A stretch of 15,987 nucleotides of DNA from contig JAHBMJ010002756.1 in the NCBI GenBank assembly GCA_018398765.1, positions 1-15,987 on the forward strand. Reading direction: 5' to 3'. This DNA is from Chromera velia (taxonomy: Eukaryota > Sar > Chromeraceae). Below, piece after piece: positions 8,238 to 15,978 of the stretch (position 1 is its first letter; each line of letters opens with the position of its first letter). The notes below the pieces were generated by a model. The model was not told the origin of the DNA, did no database searches, and saw only the letters and a list, made by a program, of their open reading frames with translations. The translations under genes and the position numbers were made by a program.

Positions 8238-8511
8238 TAAAGTGCGCTTCAAAAGTTATATTTTATAGTCCACAGACTCAAACCAGACTTTAAACTTTAT
8301 TTCACTTTAAAACTTTTCAGATCACACCTAGCTTCTTTATAAATATATGACAAATAAAAGCTAGGATAAAACTTCATCATAAAAGAATGGATAAAAACTA
8401 GATAAAAAGCAGAAAGCTGGATAAAAGCTGGGCAGAAAGCAACAAAGTACAACAAAGACAAAAGAAGATCTGAATTTTTCAAGATCACGACAACTCAGAC
8501 AAAGTGGGCAG
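8238..8511. other. AT-rich spacer with degenerate GATAAAAGCT-type repeats
   Basis: Between about 8340 and 8450 the word GGATAAAA or GATAAAAGC recurs at irregular spacing (near 8364, 8389, 8401, 8419). No convincing coding frame is seen. This stretch leads directly into the GACA satellite. Confidence 0.4.
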
Positions 8512-8566
8512 GGCAGACAGACAGACTATATCAGAGTCATAATCAGACAGACAGACTACATGTTTC

Positions 8567-8603
<37 letters not shown>

Positions 8604-8965
8604 CAGACAGACAGACAGACAGATAGACTATATGTTTCTTCTGACAAACAGACAGACAGACAGGCAGACAGACAGACAGACAGACAGACTATATTGTCTT
8701 TTCTTCACTTCAGACAGACAGACAGACAGACAGACTATATATGTTTCTTCTTCTCGCTTCTTTTCTTTATGTACATGACAGACAAAAAGAAAGAAAGAAA
8801 GAAAGAAAGAAAGGCAGACAGACAGACAGACAGACAGACTATATTGTCTTTTCTTCACTTCACTTTTTCCGAATCGCTTCCTTTCTTTCGGACAGACAGG
8901 CAGACAGACAGACAGGCAGGCAGGCAGACAGACAGACAGACAGACAAACAGACACACAAAAAAGC
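8512..8965. repeat. Composite GACA satellite with interspersed TATAT/TTC-rich units
   Basis: CAGA/GACA arrays are repeatedly interrupted by short unique-looking units. Six arrays end in GACTATAT or GACTACAT (near 8525, 8553, 8627, 8687, 8732, 8837). A 28-bp unit starting CAGACTATATTGTC and ending CTTCACTTCA occurs identically at 8685-8712 and 8835-8862, exactly 150 bp apart, which suggests unit-level duplication. A GAAA array lies near 8780-8813, and GGCA variants appear at the 3' end. Long frames exist on both strands, but they are only repeat translations (RQTD or SVCL runs). Confidence 0.9.
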
Positions 8966-9136
8966 AGACACAGTCAGACGGACACAGACGAACAAACAGA
9001 GCCTTCCTTTCATTCTCTTCTGTTTTCTTCTTTTCTTTTGGCGCGCTCTCAGTGGAAGGGTACCACAGCTCCAGGCCTTGAGTCGTACCCTGCGGCCCTT
9101 CACTGCCCAGTGCAGGGTTGCCCTCTTGCACTTCCA

Positions 9137-9363
9137 CATTCTTTCCATCTGAACAGGTTCGTTTCTTTTCATTTCCTTTCGTTTAGGGTCCGTTCTCCTA
9201 TTTTCGCTTTCAGCCTTCGCCACTCTCTTCTTCTGGGGTTCCCTTTATTTTTTGATTTCTTCTTCTGGGGTTCCCTTTTTCAGTCGATGACATCAACAGA
9301 AGCAAAATCCCTCTCTACTTGTTGGATCTCTTCTTTTGACCGCCCGTCCAGATGGAAAGAATG
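9137..9363. repeat. 15-bp inverted repeat pair and a 19-bp direct repeat
   Basis: CATTCTTTCCATCTG (9137-9151) and CAGATGGAAAGAATG (9349-9363) are exact reverse complements about 200 bp apart. Between them a 19-bp direct repeat, TTCTTCTGGGGTTCCCTTT, occurs at 9228-9246 and 9260-9278. The stretch just before (about 9005-9150) has a long pyrimidine tract ending in CTCAG and a later ACAG|GTTCG, which resembles an exon bounded by splice sites, but the frame and strand cannot be decided. Confidence 0.45.
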
Positions 9364-9364
9364 C

Positions 9365-9369
9365 GTGTG

Positions 9370-9407
<38 letters not shown>

Positions 9408-9430
9408 CTCAGACAGACAGACAGACAGAC
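9365..9430. repeat. GT microsatellite joined to a CAGA array
   Basis: About 40 bp of GT dinucleotides (with GC and AT variants) are followed, after GCGTGCT, by five CAGA units. The order GT then CAGA on one strand differs from the GT then CTGT order at 15129-15194. Confidence 0.9.
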
Positions 9431-10517
9431 TGAAAGATCAAAAGACCAGTCACCAGTCAGAGATGACGACTTCCTTTTCCCCCTTCTTTCAGACATATAG
9501 TTAACCAGATAGGCTGGCAAAGACGCAGAGAAGGACAGTGAGAGACAGTCGTCCCAACTGAGGCAAAGACGCGAATTTATCTGAGGCAATCAGGCAATGA
9601 GCTCCGGCCAGGCCGATGCACGGAAGGCCAGGTCGGTCGCTCGGTAGGGAAACAAAAGAAAGAGTGAAGCACCACACCCAATGCATTAATTCAAAATGAC
9701 AGAGTCAGGAGAGGGGACGAACAAACAGCTAGAGATTCAGATTGCAAAGAGAACCATGCATGTGCGTGAAGCTGGAAAGGAGGAGGTTCCAGGAGAGTTA
9801 GAGCGGAAAAGAAGAACAAGAAGAAGAAGAAGGGCGACAGAGAGCAGTTGAGAGGTTCTCGACGCCAAAAGAGGGCAAAGACAGGAAGGAGACTGAGGAA
9901 ACAAAGAGAAACAACAAGAGGAGGACAGGGCACATGCAGTGGAGAACATATGGGAGAAGATGTGTGCATGCAAGCAATTCACACGCATAACGTATGACCC
10001 CTTGTAATGCTTGCCTGAATGAATGCATTCAAAAGGTCCAGAGGAAAGTACCTACATGCCTAGTCATTTTCTGTCCGCCTGCACCAACTAGTGCCTGGCC
10101 TCCCTGCAAGTGCGGAGCGGAACGATCCCTCAATGGATCGTCTCTCTGTCTATCTGTCTGTCTGGATGGATAGAACGGACATGAATGAATGAGATATGGG
10201 TCTCCCTTTGTCACTGGCTTTGGGCTTCAAAGGGACATCGAGATGGATCAACAGTCTTTGTCTGCATGTCTGTATCTGCCAGCAAGAAAATCAGGCAGAC
10301 CAAACGAAACAGTGCTTTCTTTCTTTACGATGGGCCGCCTTTTCTCTCACCAACTGTCGGGGTGGGTCCAAAGGAAGGGAAGGCTCGAGGAAAGAAACTT
10401 TGGCACTGCACATCTGTAGTCTACATAGAGGTCTGCATGTCCAAACAGACTGAAACGATCTCTGCAGTTGCCGTTCTCCCTCTTTCCTTTGACCCCCAGG
10501 CTCCTCCTTTCCTTCCT
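9431..10517. other. Intergenic region without a supported gene
   Basis: Several overlapping short frames exist on both strands (for example 9691-10028 minus and 10185-10727 plus), but they are purine- or pyrimidine-rich and domain-free. The region contains a GAA tract near 9809-9832. A 7-bp hairpin (ACGATCC / GGATCGT) lies at 10122-10141, followed by a short CTGT run. The part nearest 10517 must carry the 3' UTR of the minus-strand gene ending at 10518. Confidence 0.45.
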
Positions 10518-10971
10518 TCAGTGCTTGAAGAGAGCCTGCCACTTCCCGTTGGTCTCCCACCTGTCGTACACCCACAGGGGAACGAAGACCATTCCGAGAT
10601 AAAAAGTGACGGAGTACTGAAAGCCCATCCAAGCCCGGTAGGCAATGCCCTTGTGCTCATCCACATCACACTGCATGCCCCACTCGTTGTTTTTTGCTGC
10701 ACGCACACACAAACAAAAGAAGGTTGAAGACGAGGAGAGTCATCAAGAGCAGTTCTACGGGGCACACTCTTCTCATTCTGCATCAGACAAACGACTGACG
10801 GTCATATGACAAGTTTGGGAGTCCCGTTGCGGACCACCTCGGACATGTGAAGTTGCGGGTCGCGAACTTTTGCGTAGGTTGGAGGTACCCGTACATCCAC
10901 GTCTCACAGGCGTTCCGCATAGCCCAGTAGACCCGCCCTCCAACAACGCGTTTGGTTGGAGGCATCACCAT
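10518..10971 (-). CDS. Small single-pass membrane protein, 116 residues, two exons
   Basis: Exons 10971-10800 and 10696-10518 flank a 103-bp phase-1 intron (GTCAGT donor, GCGTGCAG acceptor). The join forms a CCA codon and keeps the frame. The ATG lies in a strong context (AAGATGG), and an in-frame TGA lies upstream, so the reading frame looks complete. The protein starts MVMPPTKRVVGG, has an aromatic, basic N-terminal half with two cysteines (22, 43) and one hydrophobic segment at about 84-102 (FQYSVTFYLGMVFVPLWVY). It ends DRWETNGKWQALFKH. Small size, a single C-terminal membrane segment and a charged tail resemble accessory subunits of mitochondrial inner-membrane complexes, but no family motif is recognised and that assignment is inference. 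It diverges from the PPR gene across a 564-bp spacer. Confidence 0.72.
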
Positions 10972-11535
10972 CTTGCTGGCCTCCAATACTCGCTCGCGTC
11001 ACCCCGTCCCTTCCTCAAATACAAAAACGTTCGGATTCTCTCAGTCTTTCAAACGTCTCACGAAAACAGCTTCTGCCGGTTTCCTCCAAGTGACAGAAAG
11101 GTGTGACCAAGCAGATACAAACCTGCTGATCCGTTCTTCTGGTGCAATCGACACTGTCAAAGGTATTTACCAGGGATTATATTTTTACGAGCTCTTTCAT
11201 GCTCCGTCTGCCTTTATAGTCCGACCTTAGGCCGGGGCCCTATACATATCCGAAGTCAGAGGCAGCGCGGGCCCAGAATGGGCCCCGGATATTTCGAGAT
11301 GATCAGAATCATGCTGCAGACGGCATGCATGCATACCAAAGCCTCTGTTACCCTCAATCATCTCAGATGTATCGACCGAACATGGCTCTTCCTTAGACCC
11401 ATATTTCAATCGGCAGGCCATCTGAAATGGTTTCGGAGACGTTTGAGTAGTTACATCCCCATCTTCGAATTTTGGGAGTGCGTCACGGGTGCGCTGTCTG
11501 AAATGGGTCTTTAAAGTCGTCGTAAACCCTCTTGC
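10972..11535. promoter_or_regulatory. Divergent intergenic region between the 116-residue membrane protein and PPR genes
   Basis: Both neighbours start away from this 564-bp stretch, so it should hold two promoters or a bidirectional one. It has nested inverted repeats: CCGGGGCCC (11232-11240) with GGGCCCCGG (11280-11288), overlapping ATATCCG (11246-11252) with CGGATAT (11286-11292), and GAGATGAT (11296-11303) with ATCATCTC (11357-11364). A CATG/TGCA run occurs near 11324-11334. No coding exon is convincing. Confidence 0.45.
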
Positions 11536-13755
11536 ATGGATGCAATGGGATTGCTCTTTCCCCTCTTTGCCTATCTGGTGATTTTTTCTGAGACACTCGG
11601 GCTCTCTCCACCCAATATGAAGTGGCGATTACCCAGTGCTTCTTTCGTAGTTGCGAGACCGCCGTCTCCAGAACGGGAAGGGGGGAAAGGGGAGAGACGA
11701 GGGGAGCGGTCTCTTCCCGCACGTGGGAATGCACAGGGCCAGTCAAAGAGGGGCAGAAGAATGGATGGAGACTCAAAAAGAGACAGCCTAAGGGACTTCC
11801 CGAGCCGTGGAGACGGCTCTGTATCTCTCCCGCCGAGGCTGGGACGGAGAGACGGCAGTAGTCTTGAGGGCCCATCGCAAAGCTCGAACAGGCACAAGAG
11901 AGACAGAGAAGATAGTTGGTCTTCTGTCCATCAACACAGAGGCACCGAATTGAACCCCGTCCGTGGAGTGCCTCAGACGAGGGTGGGGGTTGAAAGCAAG
12001 CTGGTTGGGGGTGTTCAGAGACGGATGGGCAGGGCCTCGGCGCCTGCTCCACTCGGAAGGGGGCAAAGGAGAAACTTCATGTCTCCTGCCGACTTTCTGA
12101 GGATGTACACCTCGCGCATCTCGAAAGCAGGCAAGCAAGGAAGGTGGAGAGAAGCCCTGCAGCTGTTTGAAGAACTAAAGCAAAAGAAGGTAGAGCCCGA
12201 CAAGATCATATACAACTCACTGATCAGCGCAATGGCGAACGCGCCGGGGGGCAGTGAGTGGGAGAGGGCGCTGCAGCTATTTGATGAGATGAAGCGGAAA
12301 GGGGTAGAGTGTGATACCATCACGTACAGCTCTCTGACCAGTGCAATGGCAAAGGTGGCCGGGGGCAGTCAGTGGGAGAGGGCGCTGCAGCTGTTTGATG
12401 AGATGAAGCAAGAGGGGGTAAAGTGTAATGAATTCACGTACAGCTCTCTGATCAGCACAATGACGAACGCACCGCGAGGCAGTCAGTGGGAGAGGGCGCT
12501 GCAGCTGTTTGATGAGATGAAGCAAGAGGGGGTAAAGTGTAACGAAATCACGTACAGCTCTCTGATCAGTGCGATGGCGAACGTGCCGGGGGGCAGTGAG
12601 TGGGAGAGGGCGCTGCAGCTGTTTGATGAGATGAAGCAAGAGGGGGTAGTGCCTAACGACAGAACGTACAACTCTCTGATCAGTGCAATGGCGAACGTGG
12701 CCGGGGGCAGTCAGTGGGAGAGGGCGCTGCAGCTGTTTGATGAGATGAAGCAAGAGGGAGTAGTGCCTGACGACAGAACATACAACTCTCTGATCAGCGC
12801 AATGGCAAAAGCCCCTGGGGGCAGTCAGTGGGAGAGGGCGCTGCAGCTGTTTGATGAGATGAGGCAAGTGGGGGTAGAGTGTGATACCATCACCTACAGC
12901 TCTCTGATCAGTGCAATGGCGAACGTGGCCGGGGGCAGTCAGTGGGAGAGGGCGCTGCAGCTGTTTAATGCGATGAAGCAAGAGGGGATAGTGCGTAACG
13001 AAATCACATACAGCTCTCTGATCAGTGCAATGGCAAAAGCCCCTGGGGGCAGTCAGTGGGAGAGGGCGCTGCAGCTGTTTGATGAGATGGGGCAAGTCTT
13101 AGAGGGGGTAGAGTGTGGAAGAATCACGTACAGCTCTCTGATCAGTGCGATGGCAAACGCACCCAGAGGCAGTCAGTGGGAGAGGGCGCTGCAGCTGTTT
13201 GATGAGATGAAGCAAGAGGGGGTAGAGTGTGATACCATCATGTACAACTTTCTGATCAGTGCAATGGCAAAAGCCCCTGGGGGCAGTCAGTGGGAGAGGG
13301 CGCTGCAGCTGTTTGATGAGATGAAGCAAGAGGGGGTAGAGTGTGATAGAATCACGTACAGCTCTCTGATCAGCGCAATGGCGAACGTGGCCGGGGGCAG
13401 TCAGTGGGGGAGGGCGCTGCAGCTGTTTGATGAGATGAAGCAGGAGGGGGCAGAGTGTCACACGATTATCTACAACTTTCTGATCAGTGCAATGGCAAAC
13501 GCACCCAGAGGCAGTGAGTGGGAGAGGGCACTGCAGCTGTTTGATGAGATGAAGCAACAGGGAGTAGTGCCTAACGAAATCACGTACAGCTCTCTGATCA
13601 GTGCAATGGCAAAAGCCCCTGGGGGCAGTCAGTGGGAGAGGGCGCTGCAGCTGTTTGATGAGATGAAGCAAGTTGGGGTAGAGTGTGATACCATCACCTA
13701 CAGCTGTCTGATCAGTGCAATGGTGAACGCACCGGGGGGCAGCCAGTGGACTTGA
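11536..13755 (+). CDS. Pentatricopeptide-repeat (PPR) protein with fourteen 38-residue repeats, probably organellar
   Basis: One open frame encodes 739 residues. An in-frame TAA lies at 11512-11514. The first ATG (11536) has weak context, and the fourth codon (11545, GCAATGG) is stronger, so either may be used. Residues 5-23 are hydrophobic like a signal peptide. A basic, Ser/Pro/Arg-rich segment with SASFVV at 34-39 follows, a layout similar to bipartite presequences of complex red-type plastids; mitochondrial targeting is not excluded. Residues 60-190 are low-complexity and basic. From W204 to Q737 come fourteen repeats of the form W-E-R-A-L-Q-L-F-D-E-M-K-Q-x-G-V-x-x-(D/N)..TYSSLISAMA..GGSQ. 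Each is 38 residues, except the ninth (40). PPR proteins bind single-stranded organellar RNA and act in its processing, stability or translation. The frame stops two codons into a fifteenth repeat (W-T-stop). Confidence 0.9.
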   Translation: MDAMGLLFPLFAYLVIFSETLGLSPPNMKWRLPSASFVVARPPSPEREGGKGERRGERSLPARGNAQGQSKRGRRMDGDSKRDSLRDFPSRGDGSVSLPPRLGRRDGSSLEGPSQSSNRHKRDREDSWSSVHQHRGTELNPVRGVPQTRVGVESKLVGGVQRRMGRASAPAPLGRGQRRNFMSPADFLRMYTSRISKAGKQGRWREALQLFEELKQKKVEPDKIIYNSLISAMANAPGGSEWERALQLFDEMKRKGVECDTITYSSLTSAMAKVAGGSQWERALQLFDEMKQEGVKCNEFTYSSLISTMTNAPRGSQWERALQLFDEMKQEGVKCNEITYSSLISAMANVPGGSEWERALQLFDEMKQEGVVPNDRTYNSLISAMANVAGGSQWERALQLFDEMKQEGVVPDDRTYNSLISAMAKAPGGSQWERALQLFDEMRQVGVECDTITYSSLISAMANVAGGSQWERALQLFNAMKQEGIVRNEITYSSLISAMAKAPGGSQWERALQLFDEMGQVLEGVECGRITYSSLISAMANAPRGSQWERALQLFDEMKQEGVECDTIMYNFLISAMAKAPGGSQWERALQLFDEMKQEGVECDRITYSSLISAMANVAGGSQWGRALQLFDEMKQEGAECHTIIYNFLISAMANAPRGSEWERALQLFDEMKQQGVVPNEITYSSLISAMAKAPGGSQWERALQLFDEMKQVGVECDTITYSCLISAMVNAPGGSQWT
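12145..13749 (+). repeat. 114-bp tandem DNA repeat encoding the PPR array
   Basis: Fourteen head-to-tail units of 114 bp (the ninth is 120 bp) are nearly identical in nucleotide sequence, including third codon positions; the core GGGAGAGGGCGCTGCAGCTG recurs in most units. This suggests recent amplification or gene conversion. Variation concentrates at the codons for the residues predicted to read RNA bases. The period is a multiple of three, which also leaves long antisense frames open. Confidence 0.92.
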
Positions 13756-14890
13756 GCCTATCGATCCATACACAGATGATCGAAACACACACACTTGTCT
13801 CTCACACAGGTGGTCGACGGAGCTGCAGGCTATAACATGAGCGCTTGCGTTGGATGCAGCTCGCGGGGTGCGGCCAGCCGGCCGGGGCGGCATGCAGGAA
13901 AGTTTGGCCGTGCAGACCGATACGACAGGTGATTCTGAGGTGAACAGTTGAAGGAAAGATCAACTTCTGATCAAGTGGAAATAATTAAAGTTTCAAAGTA
14001 AAAGAAAACCTGCATGCAGAGAGTATAACGGGAAACAACGGAAGATAGAAAACCTAGTTTATACAGATCATAGTGACATAGTGTAACAGATGCCACGAAA
14101 GTACAATTTTGCATGTTTTCATAATGTTTAAAACATGTTATCAAGAATATTGCACGGCTAAATTGATTAGATCACTCTGTTAGACTCTGTGTCTACAAGA
14201 CTGTTAGTGATGGAGAAAATACGAATTAATTATATCATATTCAAGTTGATGTAACAGCAGTATTTATAGCCGCAGTATTTAACTGAGTATTAATTATAAT
14301 TTCAATTTGACAATGACATACTTAGCTTCAATCTTCGCTTAGACAAACAGCTATCATAGGCTGATTCATAGCCTAGCTATAATAGGCGCTATATTATGGT
14401 ATATAATCATGCAAACATTAGTGTAAACATGGTTGAAACACCATCAAACGGCTGATTTTTTAAACAAATCTTAATTTAAATTGTTTTATCAATGCCTATA
14501 GGCGTCGGCTAAAGAAAAATAAAAGAAAGATTGTGCTAAATTTAAACCCTTTGTTCCTTTAAAGTTAAACTACCCTGAACTGTTATTTAAGTCACACACA
14601 TATTGCATGTTTTACAAGTGTTATGCTATATGTTACGCAACTATTGTTAAGTGTTATCAAGGTTTAAACAGTATAGAAGAACATTTTTTTTCTTTAGCCG
14701 ACGTCTAGTTAGCCGACCTCTTTGTATGAATCTACATAAAATAAAAATTCAATTGTTTGAATTAAATGTGTATTTCCAAGACAATGATTGGGCGGGGCTT
14801 ATCAGGCTGAGGCTCCGCGTGCGGCTCTGCTAAGTAATGGGTCGAATGCTCAGCATACGAAGACGACAACAAACTTGACAATAAACGAAG
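13756..14890. other. AT-rich intergenic region
   Basis: The first roughly 150 bp are GC-rich (GGCCAGCCGGCCGGGG near 13871) and contain an acceptor-like pyrimidine tract ending in ACAG at about 13809. A further PPR exon is not supported, because no donor precedes it. From about 13960 to 14770 the sequence is strongly AT-rich without a coding frame. It contains several TAGGC/GCCTA inverted motifs: TAGGCT (14357-14362) with AGCCTA (14370-14375), GCCTA (14371-14375) with TAGGC (14383-14387), and the palindrome GCCTATAGGC (14494-14503). Composition rises again near 14785, approaching the 3' end of the minus-strand gene. Confidence 0.5.
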
Positions 14891-15156
14891 TTACGAACGG
14901 CGAAGCGCTGGTGGCTGGAACTCTCTCAGAGCCTGGTGTTGTTTTTGAGTTGGCACGGGAAGGCCCATGTAGGTCCCGTCTCTCGAGACCGCAGTGGAGT
15001 TGATCCACGAGTTGCCCAGGTCCTGGTAGGTCGTCGTCCAACGAGAGGCCCAGGGACGAGAGGGATTGCTCAGCCGAGCCACTGTCACCGTCTGCATGTA
15101 GTAGAAGTAGACAGAGACAGAATGAAAATGTGAGTGTGTGTGTGTGTGTGTGTCTT

Positions 15157-15193
<37 letters not shown>

Positions 15194-15882
15194 TCTTTTG
15201 TCTTTGTTCTTTCTTTCTTTTTGTCTGTTGTGTTCACGAAGAAAAAGAGGGAGAAGAAGAAGAAACATATAGTCTGTCTGTCTGTCTGTCTGTCTGTGCA
15301 TCTTCGTGCAGTCCACAGTCAAATTAAAATTGCAAAGCTCACCTGGCTACCCGCTCAGAAAGTTCTGTGATCACGTCTTTGTTCGCTCAGAAAGTTCTGT
15401 GATCACGTCTTTGTTCAATAGGCAGGCAGAAAGAAGGAGCAACGGTATTCATATGAGCTCTCACCTCATCAGTGACCTCAAGGCAAACCAAGAATGGATA
15501 TGCACTATGAAAAATGAGCCGCTCTCTCTCTTCATGCACACCGACCCAATGCGGATGGCTTCTGTCGTAGGGCTCGTTCCTCTTCAGCCCGTGGAAGTAC
15601 TCCCACTCCCTGGGCTTCCTGCTGTCCTGGTACTTTCCGATGTCCTGACAGGCAGAGAATTCAGGGAAGAAAATTAATCCAAACCAATTGAATCCATCAA
15701 ACGACCTGCGTCGAAGGCTGCGGGCTGGCGAAATCACGTATCTGCAAGAGCACTAGTATTAGTACAACAACCAAACAACCACCCGACCGACCGACCGATG
15801 CCGTCGTCTGCCAATAGCATGAGCCCATAGCGTTTGTGGTGGCAATTGACCGTTGCTTCTCCGCCTCGAACTTTCGGGACTC
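14891..15882 (-). CDS. C-terminal exons of an unrecognised gene (partial; 5' end uncertain)
   Basis: Two exons are convincing. Exon 15644-15546 is phase 0 on both sides: acceptor CTGCCTGTCAG, 33 residues including DIGKYQDSRKPREWEYFHGL, ending HPHW before a GTCGGT donor. Terminal exon 15091-14891 has the acceptor TACTACATGCAG and 66 residues including RLSNPSRPWASRWTTTYQDL and NSWINSTAVSRDGTYMG, then TAA. Codon use in both is GC-rich at third positions and falls off beyond the proposed donor. A later donor at about 15462 (GAG|GTGAGA) would also keep the frame and add 28 residues. Upstream, 15882-15796 (ESRKFEAEKQR..) and a 36-bp possible exon, 15741-15706, are weaker. The intervening intron ends in a TACTAAT branch-point match at 15764-15758. 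The translated part has no recognisable domain; it is hydrophilic and aromatic-rich. The gene probably continues past the window. Confidence 0.5.
15129..15298. repeat. Second, inverted copy of the composite GACA/CTGT satellite
   Basis: GT repeats (15129-15153) lead into CTGT repeats (15158-15194), a TTC/AAG-rich core (15195-15270) and a further CTGT array (15271-15297). The reverse complement of the core starts CAGACTATATGTTTCTTCTT and ends in CAGACAAAAAGAAAGAAAGA. It aligns closely with 8728-8793, so the two are copies of one element in opposite orientation. It lies inside the intron 15545-15092 of the minus-strand gene. Confidence 0.88.
15353..15416. repeat. Perfect 32-bp tandem duplication
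   Basis: The unit beginning GCTCAGAAAGTTCTGTGATC occurs at 15353-15384 and again, without a mismatch, at 15385-15416. It is in the same intron as the satellite copy. The exact identity implies a very recent duplication or an assembly artefact. Confidence 0.92.
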
Positions 15883-15978
15883 CTGCAGACAGACACACTT
15901 GAATTCCTTCTATCTTACAAAATTAACAAAGAGCACAATCAAAAAAGGAAATCTGATCCGACGGCTCGAGACCCGCTT

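Noticed and set aside
8512-8965. CRISPR-like array
   Set aside because: Units are microsatellites with no fixed-length repeat and unique spacers, no cas genes are present, and the window is eukaryotic.
9043-9156. Internal plus-strand exon (pyrimidine tract, CTCAG acceptor, ACAG|GTTCG donor)
   Set aside because: Splice-like ends exist, but two frames are open, no flanking exons can be joined, and the pyrimidine tract belongs to a repeat-rich zone.
8628-9433. Long frames on both strands through the GACA satellite (RQTD or SVCLSVCL proteins)
   Set aside because: A 4-bp repeat cycles through all frames without stops; the translations are pure repeat sequence with no flanking coding evidence.
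12277-13893. Long antisense open frames across the PPR array (272 and 264 codons, IKQLQRPLPLT-type repeats)
   Set aside because: The 114-bp repeat period is a multiple of three, so any frame open in one unit stays open in all. The sense strand has the classical PPR motif, codon bias and a presequence.
13799-13930. Second exon of the PPR gene after an ACAG acceptor-like site
   Set aside because: No usable GT donor lies in frame after the last repeat before the TGA, and the downstream translation lacks PPR features.
14785-14850. Possible tRNA near the GGGCGGGGCTTATCAGG stretch
   Set aside because: No acceptor stem, anticodon arm or T-loop (GTTCGAAT-type) geometry can be formed.
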